From a virus: a stretch of DNA of 64,000 nucleotides. Location of the stretch: IMG/VR virus record IMGVR_UViG_3300044213_000107, positions 1 through 64,000 of that record; one strand, 5' to 3'. How positions within the stretch are numbered: position 1 is the stretch's first letter; each line of letters begins with the position of its first letter. This document shows, piece by piece, positions 7,842 to 16,662 of the stretch. The translations under genes and the position numbers were made by a program. Under the pieces are notes generated by a model, which made no database searches, was not told the DNA's origin, and worked only from the letters and a program-made list of their open reading frames with translations.

Positions 7842-8282
7842 TTAAATGGATACTAGTTGTGGGCGGTGAGTTTCATATTTAATGAGTGCGCCGTTCTCAC
7901 CATCTTCGGCTACCTCAATCCAAACTGTACGGCTTGGATATCTATCAGCGATTTGTAAGTATAAATCGTCTGCAATCATTTCACAACTCTTATAATCGAG
8001 TGCAAGAATATTATCTTTGTATAAGTTTTCTAACCATCTCTTGAACTGTATAAATTCAATATCGCGATCATTATGCACGACACTAATATAGACCCTAAAG
8101 TGGAAAATGTGACGATGCGGAGTGCCAAGAAAACTAACATCATATTCATCTCCAGTGGCTAGTGCGGGGTCAGTTGCGGCTGCCGGATAACAATGAATAC
8201 CTTCTTTTTGGAATGTCACTGAAATCATTCGATCAGCACGTTGCATGATCCTGTCTGCAGTATCTCTTTGTTCTTGATTCAT
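7842..8282 (-). CDS. queD: QueD-like 6-carboxytetrahydropterin synthase
   Basis: 146 residues. The N-terminal strand ends GIHCYPAA, followed by VSFLGTPHRHIFHFRVYISV, which gives the three zinc histidines and a Cys next to the first. The segments NDRDIEFIQFKRWL and ALDYKSCEMIADDL and the late Glu-rich VAEDGENGA complete the PTPS fold as seen in phage QueD-like proteins. It would turn dihydroneopterin triphosphate from FolE into 6-carboxytetrahydropterin. Unlike the partial protein at the left edge, the metal site looks complete. Tandem sigma70-like and late boxes precede it, so it probably starts its own transcript. Confidence 0.75.
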   Translation of the reverse strand: MNQEQRDTADRIMQRADRMISVTFQKEGIHCYPAAATDPALATGDEYDVSFLGTPHRHIFHFRVYISVVHNDRDIEFIQFKRWLENLYKDNILALDYKSCEMIADDLYLQIADRYPSRTVWIEVAEDGENGALIKYETHRPQLVSI

Positions 8283-8304
8283 AATTAAATGTTGAAGTTG
8301 TGTT

Positions 8305-8312
8305 GTATTTAG
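8305..8312 (-). promoter_or_regulatory. late-type box CTAAATAC
   Basis: CTAAATAC on the minus strand, 22 bases before the queD start codon and just downstream of a strong sigma70-like promoter. The same octamer precedes several other genes here. Confidence 0.4.
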
Positions 8313-8316
8313 ATTG

Positions 8317-8345
8317 ATTATACGACAAAGAAAAATTATTGTCTA
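8317..8345 (-). promoter_or_regulatory. sigma70-like promoter TAGACA-N17-TATAAT
   Basis: -35 TAGACA (8340-8345) and perfect -10 TATAAT (8317-8322) with 17-base spacing, reading toward queD. The same -35/-10 words recur at 39976-40005 and 55537-55565, suggesting the phage's early promoter class. Confidence 0.7.
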
Positions 8346-9505
8346 GTTGCATAGATGTCCGAAAATACTTTTTTACTATCTAGATTCCGAGATAAATCAG
8401 TTTCCTCAAAAAATTTAAATATATCGTGATGTTCAATAACACCAGTCTTTAAAAAATCAATTAGTACCCGAACATTAGTACCAAATCGGTCTTCTCCAGC
8501 ATATCTTTCAGCAATTTCTATAGTATCTTTGATATATGTTTTTGGTAACATCCTCGGATCTAAATACGAAGGGTGGTGACCACCGTTAATATAGTTAACA
8601 TTTAAATTTTCTCTTGTAAATCCTAAAGAAAATAAGTAGTCAACAAAATTAAAAAAACTTTTTGTGTTTAAGGCTAGATATACCATATTAAATGCTATTT
8701 CTTGTGTTTTAGGTATATTATTTTTTAAAAATTTTAAATTAGTATCAAAAGTTGACCATACTCCGGGATATCTAATGTATTCATATCTCTCGTACATGTC
8801 TTCGGCACTAATTAACCACATTACATTCTTAAATTTTAATAACAGATTAAAAATTTTATTATTTTCAATCATTGAAAGATTTGTGTTAACTAATATTTTA
8901 CAATTAGGGTTAACTTCTAATAATCTTTCAAGAATTATTTCATTCTCTTTAATTAATAATGGTTCGCCGCCTGCCATATAAATTTTTTCTAATGTTGCAG
9001 CATTATCGCAAAAATACTGTATTAATTTAGAAATTGCAGCATCGTCGCTAACAGGGAATATCTTTTTTTCTGCAGCCCAAGTTGAGCTTAAATCCTCACT
9101 ACAATATACACATGCATAATTACACGTGTTTCTAAATCTTAAATCTGCGTATCTAAGCTCAAATTTATCAGGATTATCATAAATTGTTTTATCGAGATGC
9201 TTAAAAATGTTAAGCATAATATATCTTAAATAATTGTTGATATTTCCAGCATTATCTCCGATCGCAAGATTTTTTGGCGGATAACATCTACTGCACCCGT
9301 CGACTCGTTTGCCATCTAACATATTTTTACGTATACTGATGTTATAATCGCTGTTAATTATTTCTTCAATGGCATTATTTTTAATATTTCCAAGTCGATT
9401 TCTTGCAATACAACAAGTATCAGTAAGTCCATCTGGTTCTACGTATATGCTGGTCCATGGTAATGGACAAAAGGCATCATTGCCCCAATATTGATCTTCA
9501 GTCAT
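8336..9505 (-). CDS. radical SAM protein with N-terminal SPASM-like domain (A)
   Basis: 389 residues. The first 75 form a SPASM-like cysteine domain: CPLPW (Cys13), PDGLTDTCC (31-32), LGNIKN, then CSRC (71, 74). The radical SAM barrel follows with RNTCNYACVYC (Cys128, 132, 135) binding the SAM-coordinating 4Fe-4S cluster and AGGEPLLIKEN. This order is the reverse of canonical SPASM enzymes. Substrate unknown; not QueE, which is much shorter and lacks the Cys domain. It lies between queD and dpdA, so a role in base modification is possible but unproven. Its stop overlaps the promoter of queD. Confidence 0.88.
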   Translation of the reverse strand: MTEDQYWGNDAFCPLPWTSIYVEPDGLTDTCCIARNRLGNIKNNAIEEIINSDYNISIRKNMLDGKRVDGCSRCYPPKNLAIGDNAGNINNYLRYIMLNIFKHLDKTIYDNPDKFELRYADLRFRNTCNYACVYCSEDLSSTWAAEKKIFPVSDDAAISKLIQYFCDNAATLEKIYMAGGEPLLIKENEIILERLLEVNPNCKILVNTNLSMIENNKIFNLLLKFKNVMWLISAEDMYERYEYIRYPGVWSTFDTNLKFLKNNIPKTQEIAFNMVYLALNTKSFFNFVDYLFSLGFTRENLNVNYINGGHHPSYLDPRMLPKTYIKDTIEIAERYAGEDRFGTNVRVLIDFLKTGVIEHHDIFKFFEETDLSRNLDSKKVFSDIYATRQ

Positions 9506-10017
9506 TATATTATTTTATCCTCACTGTATTTACTCCAATCGGTAAACGCAGATCTATTCATTAAACTATGTAGGCTATAACACCACACACCTGGATTAGT
9601 TGCTTGAAAATCTCGATCATCAAGTTTAAGTGTAGCATTATAACCAAATTTATTAATGTAAGGAAGCTTAACACTAATCATTGGAATAAAGTTATTATAC
9701 TCACATAAGGAACAATTAGTAAGTCCTTCGACTAGTGCAACATCAATATCCAAAGTACATAGATAACCTTTATTTAAAAAATACTTAATAGTTTCTTCCC
9801 ATACTGCCCAATCTGCTGTACCAGGCACCGTTGGAAAACTCATATTTGCACCAAAGAATATATGTTCAACAGGATCACTGCCGCAGGTTAAATGCACTGC
9901 AATATCATCTGTAGTTTGTACACCCACAACAAACATAGTATATTTTCCAAATGCAGGAGTATGTTCTACTTCTGTTCCATAGAAGAATTGTGTATTTTCG
10001 TGTCCTTCTCTATTCAT
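9505..10017 (-). CDS. conserved hypothetical protein beside dpdA, 170 aa
   Basis: No family recognised. Visible features are TQFFYGTEVEHTPAFGKYTM near the N-terminus, FGANMSF, a CTLDIDVALVEG strand, and a NCSLCEYNN CxxC pair. Its stop and the start of the radical SAM gene share one base, and dpdA ends six bases upstream, so the three are co-transcribed. From memory similar proteins occur in T4-like aquatic phages. The steady linkage makes a part in deazaguanine insertion worth testing. Confidence 0.75.
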   Translation of the reverse strand: MNREGHENTQFFYGTEVEHTPAFGKYTMFVVGVQTTDDIAVHLTCGSDPVEHIFFGANMSFPTVPGTADWAVWEETIKYFLNKGYLCTLDIDVALVEGLTNCSLCEYNNFIPMISVKLPYINKFGYNATLKLDDRDFQATNPGVWCYSLHSLMNRSAFTDWSKYSEDKII

Positions 10018-10023
10018 ATAACA

Positions 10024-11595
10024 TTAACCTTGGGCGTGTTGTATTAATTCATTGGCTTTGCTACGACCATTAGTAGTCTTTTTACCTTTAAATCCTCTGG
10101 TGCCAATGATCTGATTCCAGTATCCTGCTGGACCAGAATATCTATGTGTATTGATAATTTCTATGCTGGCTTCACGAGAAGGTGCAGAAAATATACGTTC
10201 CACAATGTCTTCAAAATATTCATATAACCCACCATCGTGCCGCATCATAGCAGGATGCTCACCGGAGTCAAATCTACGATTTGCTTCTTGTACTGCAGTT
10301 ATATGTTGATATACATTATGTCCCATTAGCAACATATAACTAAAACTATCCCAAGATGTTTTGCCCCATTTGCCATTTTTATTTAGATCCGGCAACACAT
10401 CATACATTTCAGGGTCTTTAAAGTTATCCTCTGTTAGTACGACACCAGGCTTAGGAACTCCGGGTTTATAGATACAAATGTCTCGCATTGTTAACATATC
10501 GCTAACGGGAGATTCTTGCCAATTATCGTATACGCGGTCTGCTACTACCCCTTGGCTCCATTTACGAGTGTCTGAGGCGTATTTCTTGTTGTCGGCACTG
10601 GGAGCCATTCTATAACTCCATTTACCATCTTGTGGAAACACGTTTTCGAAGTAAACCTGTCCATTTGCTGTAGCGAGGAATGGGCTGGCACAATCAAAGG
10701 ATATAGTAAACGCCGGATTGGCATATTTTCTAACTGCCCTTTGAATCACGGTGAGTAGCACAGCCCATTCCAACTTTGACGTACCTAAGAAGTGCATCCA
10801 ATCATGTACACCTTCTTGCAACAAATTATCGTATTTTAAACTTATAATTCTTTTTAACACTAACTCAATATCGCACATGTTTTGTCCACCCATGGCCCAG
10901 CCATCAAAGTGTGTGTCCGGATAAACTGCAGGATCACAATAGTGTTTCATAGTCTGGTACCATTCTTCGGCACTGGCATGATTATCACCTTGCAGAACGT
11001 TTAAGATTTTAGTACCGCCATTATTTTTTCCACGGCGATGCTGCATAAAGTATTCATTGTTATACTTTGTTGCTGCTACAGCTTCTGGCAATGTTTTAAT
11101 CTTACATGCATCTGATGCTTTTTTATCATGAATAACCCAAGTTGGAATATCTAAGGTCATGCAGTAATCAGATATATTATCTAACCAATTAAAAACAGCT
11201 GCACGTTTAGCTTCGGCCTTGGGGCATCCTGAGCCGGCACGCCAATCACCTTCCCATAGTCCTTTAGCAATCTGGAATCCACCTGAATCACCTAGCATAA
11301 AAGTTCCGGGTTCGCGATTACGGATCATGTCTTCGCTCCAGTCTTGCTTGCTTAAATCCAAATTGGCATGCCCACCTGAATAAAGACTCCAACGGTAAGG
11401 AAAAAGACCTTTTGACGAATTAAGCCAGTTTAACTGTTCCATGTCTGTTAGGCCTTGCGGAAATCGAGCAGGGTCTACATAAGGATTTTGCGGATCTTGT
11501 CTTTGTTTTCCTATAAATGTAGCATAGAATCCACTGATAGCCGGGAGGTAAACGGCGTAGTCTTTTTGTTTTGCGGTTAAGTCATCTTGTGCCAT
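10024..11595 (-). CDS. dpdA: DpdA-like 7-deazaguanine DNA transglycosylase (TGT family)
   Basis: 523 residues from ATG 11595; a TTG at 11613 is a weaker alternative. It carries the tRNA-guanine transglycosylase landmarks: GDSGGFQ (residues 102-108, base-binding Asp), GWAMGG (232-237), HFLGTSK (268-274) and SFDCASPF with Asp301, the likely nucleophile. It lacks the tight zinc site expected of tRNA enzymes and has phage-specific insertions, which fits the DpdA branch that swaps guanine for a 7-deazaguanine in DNA. Together with FolE and QueD this predicts hypermodified DNA resistant to host restriction. QueE, QueC and partners are not in this window. Confidence 0.85.
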   Translation of the reverse strand: MAQDDLTAKQKDYAVYLPAISGFYATFIGKQRQDPQNPYVDPARFPQGLTDMEQLNWLNSSKGLFPYRWSLYSGGHANLDLSKQDWSEDMIRNREPGTFMLGDSGGFQIAKGLWEGDWRAGSGCPKAEAKRAAVFNWLDNISDYCMTLDIPTWVIHDKKASDACKIKTLPEAVAATKYNNEYFMQHRRGKNNGGTKILNVLQGDNHASAEEWYQTMKHYCDPAVYPDTHFDGWAMGGQNMCDIELVLKRIISLKYDNLLQEGVHDWMHFLGTSKLEWAVLLTVIQRAVRKYANPAFTISFDCASPFLATANGQVYFENVFPQDGKWSYRMAPSADNKKYASDTRKWSQGVVADRVYDNWQESPVSDMLTMRDICIYKPGVPKPGVVLTEDNFKDPEMYDVLPDLNKNGKWGKTSWDSFSYMLLMGHNVYQHITAVQEANRRFDSGEHPAMMRHDGGLYEYFEDIVERIFSAPSREASIEIINTHRYSGPAGYWNQIIGTRGFKGKKTTNGRSKANELIQHAQG

Positions 11596-12223
11596 AAAAT
11601 TCAACTTGTTCAATTAATTCGTAGTCTAATTGAAAATAATTTTTCAATTGCCGTTGATATTTAGAATTTTTTTCTAACTCTTGTTTAAAAATATTTTTAA
11701 TTCTTTGTCTTTCGGGACTGTTTTCACTTACATGCTGATAGTCGTATCTATGGTATCCATTTTCGCCTAGGTGTTTAGCAACAAACTCACCAAAGTTTTG
11801 TCTATAATTTTTGTCGCATAGAAAAAATGTAGCACGAGCAGTATCTATACCCGATATAAAGTTTACTTGACGTTCAGTATGGTCGTCAAATGCAATTCTA
11901 TCAAATACCAAATCAAAGAAACCACGACCTAAAAAAGCCAAGTCTATGTTTTTATGATATAAAGTAAAATATTCGCCAATGCCACTTAACCAACGATCAA
12001 CAGGATCTCGTAGAACTATTATGGCATGTTTATAAGGTGATACCATATCCAAGTGGTAGTTGTAAAACTCCCAGCCCCAGTCTTGCAAGTTTGGCTTGGT
12101 CCAGGAGCTGGCATTTTTAGGAATATGGATGTACATAAGGTCAGTGGTGGCGCTGGTCATGCATTCGCCATAACAATGACCTTTATGTTGCCATTGATTT
12201 AAAAAGTCTGCGTTGACAATCAC
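11582..12223 (-). CDS. sulfotransferase-like P-loop protein
   Basis: 213 residues from a GTG at 12223 that overlaps the clamp gene stop as GTGA; the longer ORF to 12259 would run into the clamp gene. MYIHIPKNASSW matches the PAPS 5'-phosphosulfate loop of the family 2 sulfotransferases (HIPKTAGTS) and VLRDPVDRWLSGI the 3'-phosphate motif RDPxxRxxS. The C-terminal half is charged helices. A cytoplasmic sulfotransfer to a glycan or small molecule is likely, but the acceptor is unknown. It sits between gp45 and dpdA. Confidence 0.75.
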   Translation of the reverse strand: MIVNADFLNQWQHKGHCYGECMTSATTDLMYIHIPKNASSWTKPNLQDWGWEFYNYHLDMVSPYKHAIIVLRDPVDRWLSGIGEYFTLYHKNIDLAFLGRGFFDLVFDRIAFDDHTERQVNFISGIDTARATFFLCDKNYRQNFGEFVAKHLGENGYHRYDYQHVSENSPERQRIKNIFKQELEKNSKYQRQLKNYFQLDYELIEQVEFYGTR

Positions 12224-12951
12224 TTGGTTTGTGCAGGAATAATATATGTGTATACACACAGACCTGAATCGACTTCAATCTCTGCAGCACCTTGATCGCT
12301 AAAGCGCATCTTTTTATCACCAGATAGTGCAAGAATATTCATAACAACTGCAACGGGCCAGTTCCATGATTTTGCAATAGTTCCAGCAACATTGCTTTCA
12401 AATGTAAAGTTGCCTGAATGGTTTGCAGGATCACCAAAGTAAAACTTTAAACTACCGTTTTCTGTTTTGGCTGTAAACGTAGTTTCTTCACTGTTTGCAC
12501 TTGCTTGCAAACGCAAACGCTGAATACCGTTTACGCTCGGCGTAAAGTCTACACCCCACTTAACCTGGGCCATGGTAAATGATTTTAGTTTATCATTTAC
12601 TACTTCTGCACTCATGTATCGGTAATCATTTTTAAAGTCACCGGCTTGATTTTCGAAATGAACTCCAACAGGAACATCTACCCCATCTTTATTTTGTAGA
12701 GTTGGAGTAATAGTTGCATTTTCTTTGTATTCTGGAATGTTAAGGATGGTAGTTAATTTTCCTAGATTAGGCATACCAAATGTACCAACAAACTCGGGCA
12801 CTGGATTGGCAAACTTTGCTTTTAAAATAACACTGCGATCTTCGGCAATAGCCGAAATCACAGTTTCAGTATCTGATCCAACAACTTTAACAAGGTCAAT
12901 ACAACCAAGGCGATGCGTATGCTCAACGATATCTAATAGATAATCTTTCAT
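12220..12951 (-). CDS. gp45: sliding clamp (T4 gp45 family)
   Basis: 243 residues, close to the 228 of T4 gp45. The sequence begins MKDYLLDIVEHTHRLGCIDL, has the inter-domain region with KLTTILNIPEY and repeats the two-domain clamp fold, ending VYTYIIPAQTK. The trimeric ring tethers gp43 to DNA and, in T4, activates late transcription together with gp33 and gp55. An AGGAG lies before ATG. A palindromic promoter region lies upstream. Confidence 0.92.
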   Translation of the reverse strand: MKDYLLDIVEHTHRLGCIDLVKVVGSDTETVISAIAEDRSVILKAKFANPVPEFVGTFGMPNLGKLTTILNIPEYKENATITPTLQNKDGVDVPVGVHFENQAGDFKNDYRYMSAEVVNDKLKSFTMAQVKWGVDFTPSVNGIQRLRLQASANSEETTFTAKTENGSLKFYFGDPANHSGNFTFESNVAGTIAKSWNWPVAVVMNILALSGDKKMRFSDQGAAEIEVDSGLCVYTYIIPAQTK

Positions 12952-12978
12952 TAAAACTCCTAATAATGTAATATGAAT

Positions 12979-13008
12979 AGTTTAACAGATTGTATTTAGA
13001 TCTGTCAA
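12979..13008 (-). promoter_or_regulatory. composite gp45 promoter with palindromic late box
   Basis: TTGACA (13003-13008) is a perfect -35 with a weak TAAACT (12979-12984) 18 bases away. Between them lies CTAAATAC (12992-12999), framed by CAGAT (12986-12990) and ATCTG (13000-13004) as an inverted repeat. Early and late signals therefore share one palindromic site. Confidence 0.45.
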
Positions 13009-13961
13009 ATGTTTCTGCGATTAATTGCACCCATTGCTTGGCTGGCTTTTACCGTTTTTAATTCGCCAGGGCGACGAATTTCCAACCAACTAACCGCAGG
13101 TTCTAGATCTTGACCGTGTATGATTTCAAAACCTAGTTGTTCGCACACAGGTACTAACATGCTTCTAGGCACATAACTCATGTAGTAGTTTTCTGCATAA
13201 GCAGCACCGGCGCTGATATCTCCATTATTAAATGTAAATATAAACACGCCACCTGGACGAAGTAGTTCGTATATTTGTACGAGATATTTTTGTATATTTT
13301 CTAAAGTTAGATAGTTAAAAAAGTTCCAGCTAAACACTAGATTAAATTGTTCTTTTGGCAGTCCTACAAGACGATATTCTTTAACACCATCTTCATCGGC
13401 GATTGTTTGTATTAGATACTTGCGTAAACGGTGTTGATATTCACCACTGAATTGACCAGCAGTAGTATCTAAAAATTCTTGATATATGTCGGTGATATAC
13501 AATGGATCTGCAGCAACTAATTGTTGGGTCCATTTACCATCTCGGCATCCAATTTCTAATGCTGGATATCGCCAATCTACCAATTGGTGTACACGATTTA
13601 GCAGTATTTGATCTGCTTCTTCACTGAGATGCAGACGTCTTACTTGACGTATATTATCAGGATTAGTATATTCTAACTCCTTTTGATAGTCGGGAGCAAA
13701 AAAATGTTGACTTTTATCTGCAATATCTTGATCAATTGCATTTGCAATTACATCCACAGTATCTAACGATGAATCTAATAGCTTAACTGTAGATTTATAT
13801 ACCTTTGACAGTTCTAATAACTTTTCTTTGTAAGGGTCGTCAATTTGAAACGCAAGATTTTCCATTCGATCTATAATGGAATTAAGCTCGTGTTCAGCTT
13901 TAGAAAAATCTGCAATAGATTCTAAACGTAATCGAAGAGCAACTAATTCATTGAGTTTCAT
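13005..13961 (-). CDS. class I SAM methyltransferase with helical N-terminal region
   Basis: 318 residues. The first 130 are predicted helices with heptad character (LRLESIADFSKAEHELNSII). The methyltransferase core begins near 150 with ALEIGCRDGKWTQQL (motif I), then VFSWNFFNYLTLE and LLRPGGVFIFTFNNGD (motifs IV-V). Target not evident; small molecule, protein or glycan are all possible. It lies between gp43 and gp45, transcribed with them. Confidence 0.8.
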   Translation of the reverse strand: MKLNELVALRLRLESIADFSKAEHELNSIIDRMENLAFQIDDPYKEKLLELSKVYKSTVKLLDSSLDTVDVIANAIDQDIADKSQHFFAPDYQKELEYTNPDNIRQVRRLHLSEEADQILLNRVHQLVDWRYPALEIGCRDGKWTQQLVAADPLYITDIYQEFLDTTAGQFSGEYQHRLRKYLIQTIADEDGVKEYRLVGLPKEQFNLVFSWNFFNYLTLENIQKYLVQIYELLRPGGVFIFTFNNGDISAGAAYAENYYMSYVPRSMLVPVCEQLGFEIIHGQDLEPAVSWLEIRRPGELKTVKASQAMGAINRRNI

Positions 13962-13978
13962 ATAATACCGTTATCTAG

Positions 13979-13986
13979 TATTTATT
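13979..13986 (-). promoter_or_regulatory. late promoter box AATAAATA over gp43 stop
   Basis: AATAAATA on the minus strand; its TAA (13982-13984) is the stop codon of the polymerase gene. It lies 17 bases before the methyltransferase ATG. Confidence 0.5.
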
Positions 13987-16642
13987 CGAAGGTAAACAGT
14001 TGATCAAAAGTTGTTTTTATATCTGTGTGTCCGGGAATATCCCAATCAAGTACACCAAGTAAGTTTTCTACTTTTTGATTTACAATGCCCATTTCCATTA
14101 GATCATCATCAAATGGCAGCTCTTTAAACCAAGCAGGAATATGCGACTCGTCTGTGGGATAGCCAACTGATGTGTATCCTAGTGGATTATCTTTAAGTTT
14201 ACACACAATTGTTTTCATACCATCCACAATCTGCATACTATAGTTGTCGCCGTACATGCGGCGCAGATTATTCCAGTTCATTGCAGCACGCACGTGTCCA
14301 GGCATGTTGGCTTTGCCCAAACGCTGTTCTTCGGCAGTATATTTTGTTAGATTGTTTACACGCTTTGGAGTACCTTTTTCCCAAGCAGGTCTGTCAGCAA
14401 ATGCTATTTTAAATTCACGTACTTTATCATAGATCTGTTCCTTTTCGGCACCAGTCAAGACATCTAACAAGATTTCACTTAAGAATTCCTGCACAATCTT
14501 TGGAGTGTCTGACCGCTTTAGGTCCAAGCCCATGGCTTTTACTTTACCAGGCTTACCACTTTTGTCTTGACGATTGCCTTCTAGATCATAAATCAGCACT
14601 GCATAACGTTTCTTTTTAATAAACAAACTCTTACTTGCAACAAGTTCACGACCGCCTCGAATAATAGCACCCATTTCTCGGGGACAATGACAAGCACGTT
14701 CCATGAATGCCGGAAATGATTCATTTACACTATCAGCAATGGCATCATACATCTGTATGCAAACGTCTTTGTTCCACTCTAAGGTACCCGCTTCAACTTC
14801 CGTTTTAATTGCCGGCCATGCGGAGAAGTAGACAGAATCCGTGTCACCGTAGATGACAGCCTGGCCAACATGATCGTAAGTGCCCGTGATTGCTTCATTG
14901 ACGTGCGAGTCCATATGTTTTGCGATAATGCGGCCTGTAAGCGTTGTACTTTGCCCAATACGTTGATCAAAGAACCTGCACCCGGGGTTAAGGATAGCGC
15001 CGTATAAGGAGTTAAGGTTAATTTTTTTGACGAGTTGTCTTTTATCCCAGAACGCAATGTCTTCAGCAGTTTCTGCGGTCTTCTTTTTTGCTTGCATTTC
15101 TTTTCGTTCTGCATACCATCTCTCCAATAAACCTGGGATTATTCCCTTCATGTCATACTTAAAAATTGTTCCGTTGGCACTAAGTGTCCAAGGCTCTCGC
15201 CCTTCAAAGATTAATCGCCATACATCGGCGGCACTAAGCACATCACTGCCACCAGATTCCCAGTCTATGGTAATTTCTGTGCCGGCTTCTAAATTCATTA
15301 CTGCTTGGTATTCTAAACTACCAAACATGTTTTCCCAGGCATCGGCAAAACTTGCACCGGCGTCCATCTTTTCTTTAATATAGTGGTCAGTCATTACCGG
15401 GCGGAGTTGCCCAACGACTGTTTCTGGTCCCATGTTAAGGGCTCGAATAGCCGAGGGGTAGAGACTGTTGATGTCAATGGCGCCGACCCATTCGTGCATT
15501 CCTTTTTTGGGATAAGCAACATAGGCACCTGCGGCTTGCGTGTTTTCTTTGTCATCTCGGTTTTTCCTATTAGGTACAATCATACCACGTTGATGTGCTT
15601 CATTGATAATAGCTTGTTCTGTAACTGCAACTGCACCCATTGTAGTTGCTAACAGCACAGTATTATCATGTGCAATTTCGTTTGCAAGGTCGATAAAACG
15701 TAGTTTCTTATCAAACTTTGCAATCAACATGGTATCTTGTCGGTTATAGTCAATGAACTTAGGAAAGTCTCGATTATACAATTGATCAAGAGTGCCTTCG
15801 TAGGCAACTTTGCGTTCATCCAGTTCATATTCGCCGATAGCGTCTAGGCTATAACTGTGTCGTTCTTCATATGTGTATTTACGATATAACTGCATATAGT
15901 CCATATGAACACGACCTATTAGGTCAAAGGTTATATTTTCTGCACCAAACCGTTCAAAGGTACGTTGTTTTGGATATTGTCCCCATAAACACATTCTACG
16001 TGTGTCGTCTTTGCTTAACACACGAGTAATGCGCATTGTGGTATATGGAATATCAAAACCTTCTGAGTTCCATCCGCTTAAAATATCTGCATCGTCGATC
16101 AAGTCAAGGAAGGTGTTAAGCATATCCTCTTCACGTTCGAACAAAAAGCAGTTTTCAAATTTACTACAAATTTCTTCGGCGGATTCCCGGGAATAACTCT
16201 TCGGCGGTATAACCAGGGTGACTAATTTATCCATCCAGTCAAGGTACACAGAAATAGCAGTAATTGGATTAAACGGATCTTCAGGTTTAGAATACCCACG
16301 CTCGGGGTCAAAGTCGACCTCAATATCAAAAAACGCTGTATGTAATTTTGGTGAAGTAGCACCCAAGTAGTTGGTTTCTAAACAACGAAAGATAGGATTG
16401 ATGTCAGACTCCCACAAACGTGTACCCGACATTACTTTTAATTCTTTGTGATATTCTTTTGAATTTCTTGTGTTGAATCTTGACACAGGAGTGTCAAAGA
16501 TTGTTCTAAACTTACCGCGAGGATCATCATAGTAAAATATATAATCCGCCGGATATTCGCGATACTCTCTTTGGCCGTTTACACGTTCAACAACGTGAAT
16601 ACGATCCTTTTGACGATCATAGAGTGCATCAACATACGACAC
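13982..16642 (-). CDS. gp43: DNA polymerase, family B (T4 gp43)
   Basis: 886 residues, near the 898 of T4 gp43. Exonuclease motifs: DIE at 106-108, WNSEGFDIP at 191-199, and Tyr299/Asp303 in DYNRQD. Polymerase motifs: DINSLYPS (390-397), KKINLNSLYGA (539-549) and YGDTDS (598-603). All catalytic acids are present, so both proofreading and synthesis should work. The C-terminus ends DQLFTFE, in the position of the clamp-binding tail. SD AGGAG precedes ATG. It replicates the phage genome with gp45 and gp44. Confidence 0.97.
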   Translation of the reverse strand: MSYVDALYDRQKDRIHVVERVNGQREYREYPADYIFYYDDPRGKFRTIFDTPVSRFNTRNSKEYHKELKVMSGTRLWESDINPIFRCLETNYLGATSPKLHTAFFDIEVDFDPERGYSKPEDPFNPITAISVYLDWMDKLVTLVIPPKSYSRESAEEICSKFENCFLFEREEDMLNTFLDLIDDADILSGWNSEGFDIPYTTMRITRVLSKDDTRRMCLWGQYPKQRTFERFGAENITFDLIGRVHMDYMQLYRKYTYEERHSYSLDAIGEYELDERKVAYEGTLDQLYNRDFPKFIDYNRQDTMLIAKFDKKLRFIDLANEIAHDNTVLLATTMGAVAVTEQAIINEAHQRGMIVPNRKNRDDKENTQAAGAYVAYPKKGMHEWVGAIDINSLYPSAIRALNMGPETVVGQLRPVMTDHYIKEKMDAGASFADAWENMFGSLEYQAVMNLEAGTEITIDWESGGSDVLSAADVWRLIFEGREPWTLSANGTIFKYDMKGIIPGLLERWYAERKEMQAKKKTAETAEDIAFWDKRQLVKKINLNSLYGAILNPGCRFFDQRIGQSTTLTGRIIAKHMDSHVNEAITGTYDHVGQAVIYGDTDSVYFSAWPAIKTEVEAGTLEWNKDVCIQMYDAIADSVNESFPAFMERACHCPREMGAIIRGGRELVASKSLFIKKKRYAVLIYDLEGNRQDKSGKPGKVKAMGLDLKRSDTPKIVQEFLSEILLDVLTGAEKEQIYDKVREFKIAFADRPAWEKGTPKRVNNLTKYTAEEQRLGKANMPGHVRAAMNWNNLRRMYGDNYSMQIVDGMKTIVCKLKDNPLGYTSVGYPTDESHIPAWFKELPFDDDLMEMGIVNQKVENLLGVLDWDIPGHTDIKTTFDQLFTFE

Positions 16643-16662
16643 TAAAATTACTCCTTTTGTTA

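Noticed and set aside
8336-9505. Radical SAM A as QueE
   Set aside because: QueE proteins are about 200 aa and lack an N-terminal Cys domain; this one is 389 aa with SPASM-like layout. Location next to queD alone is not enough.
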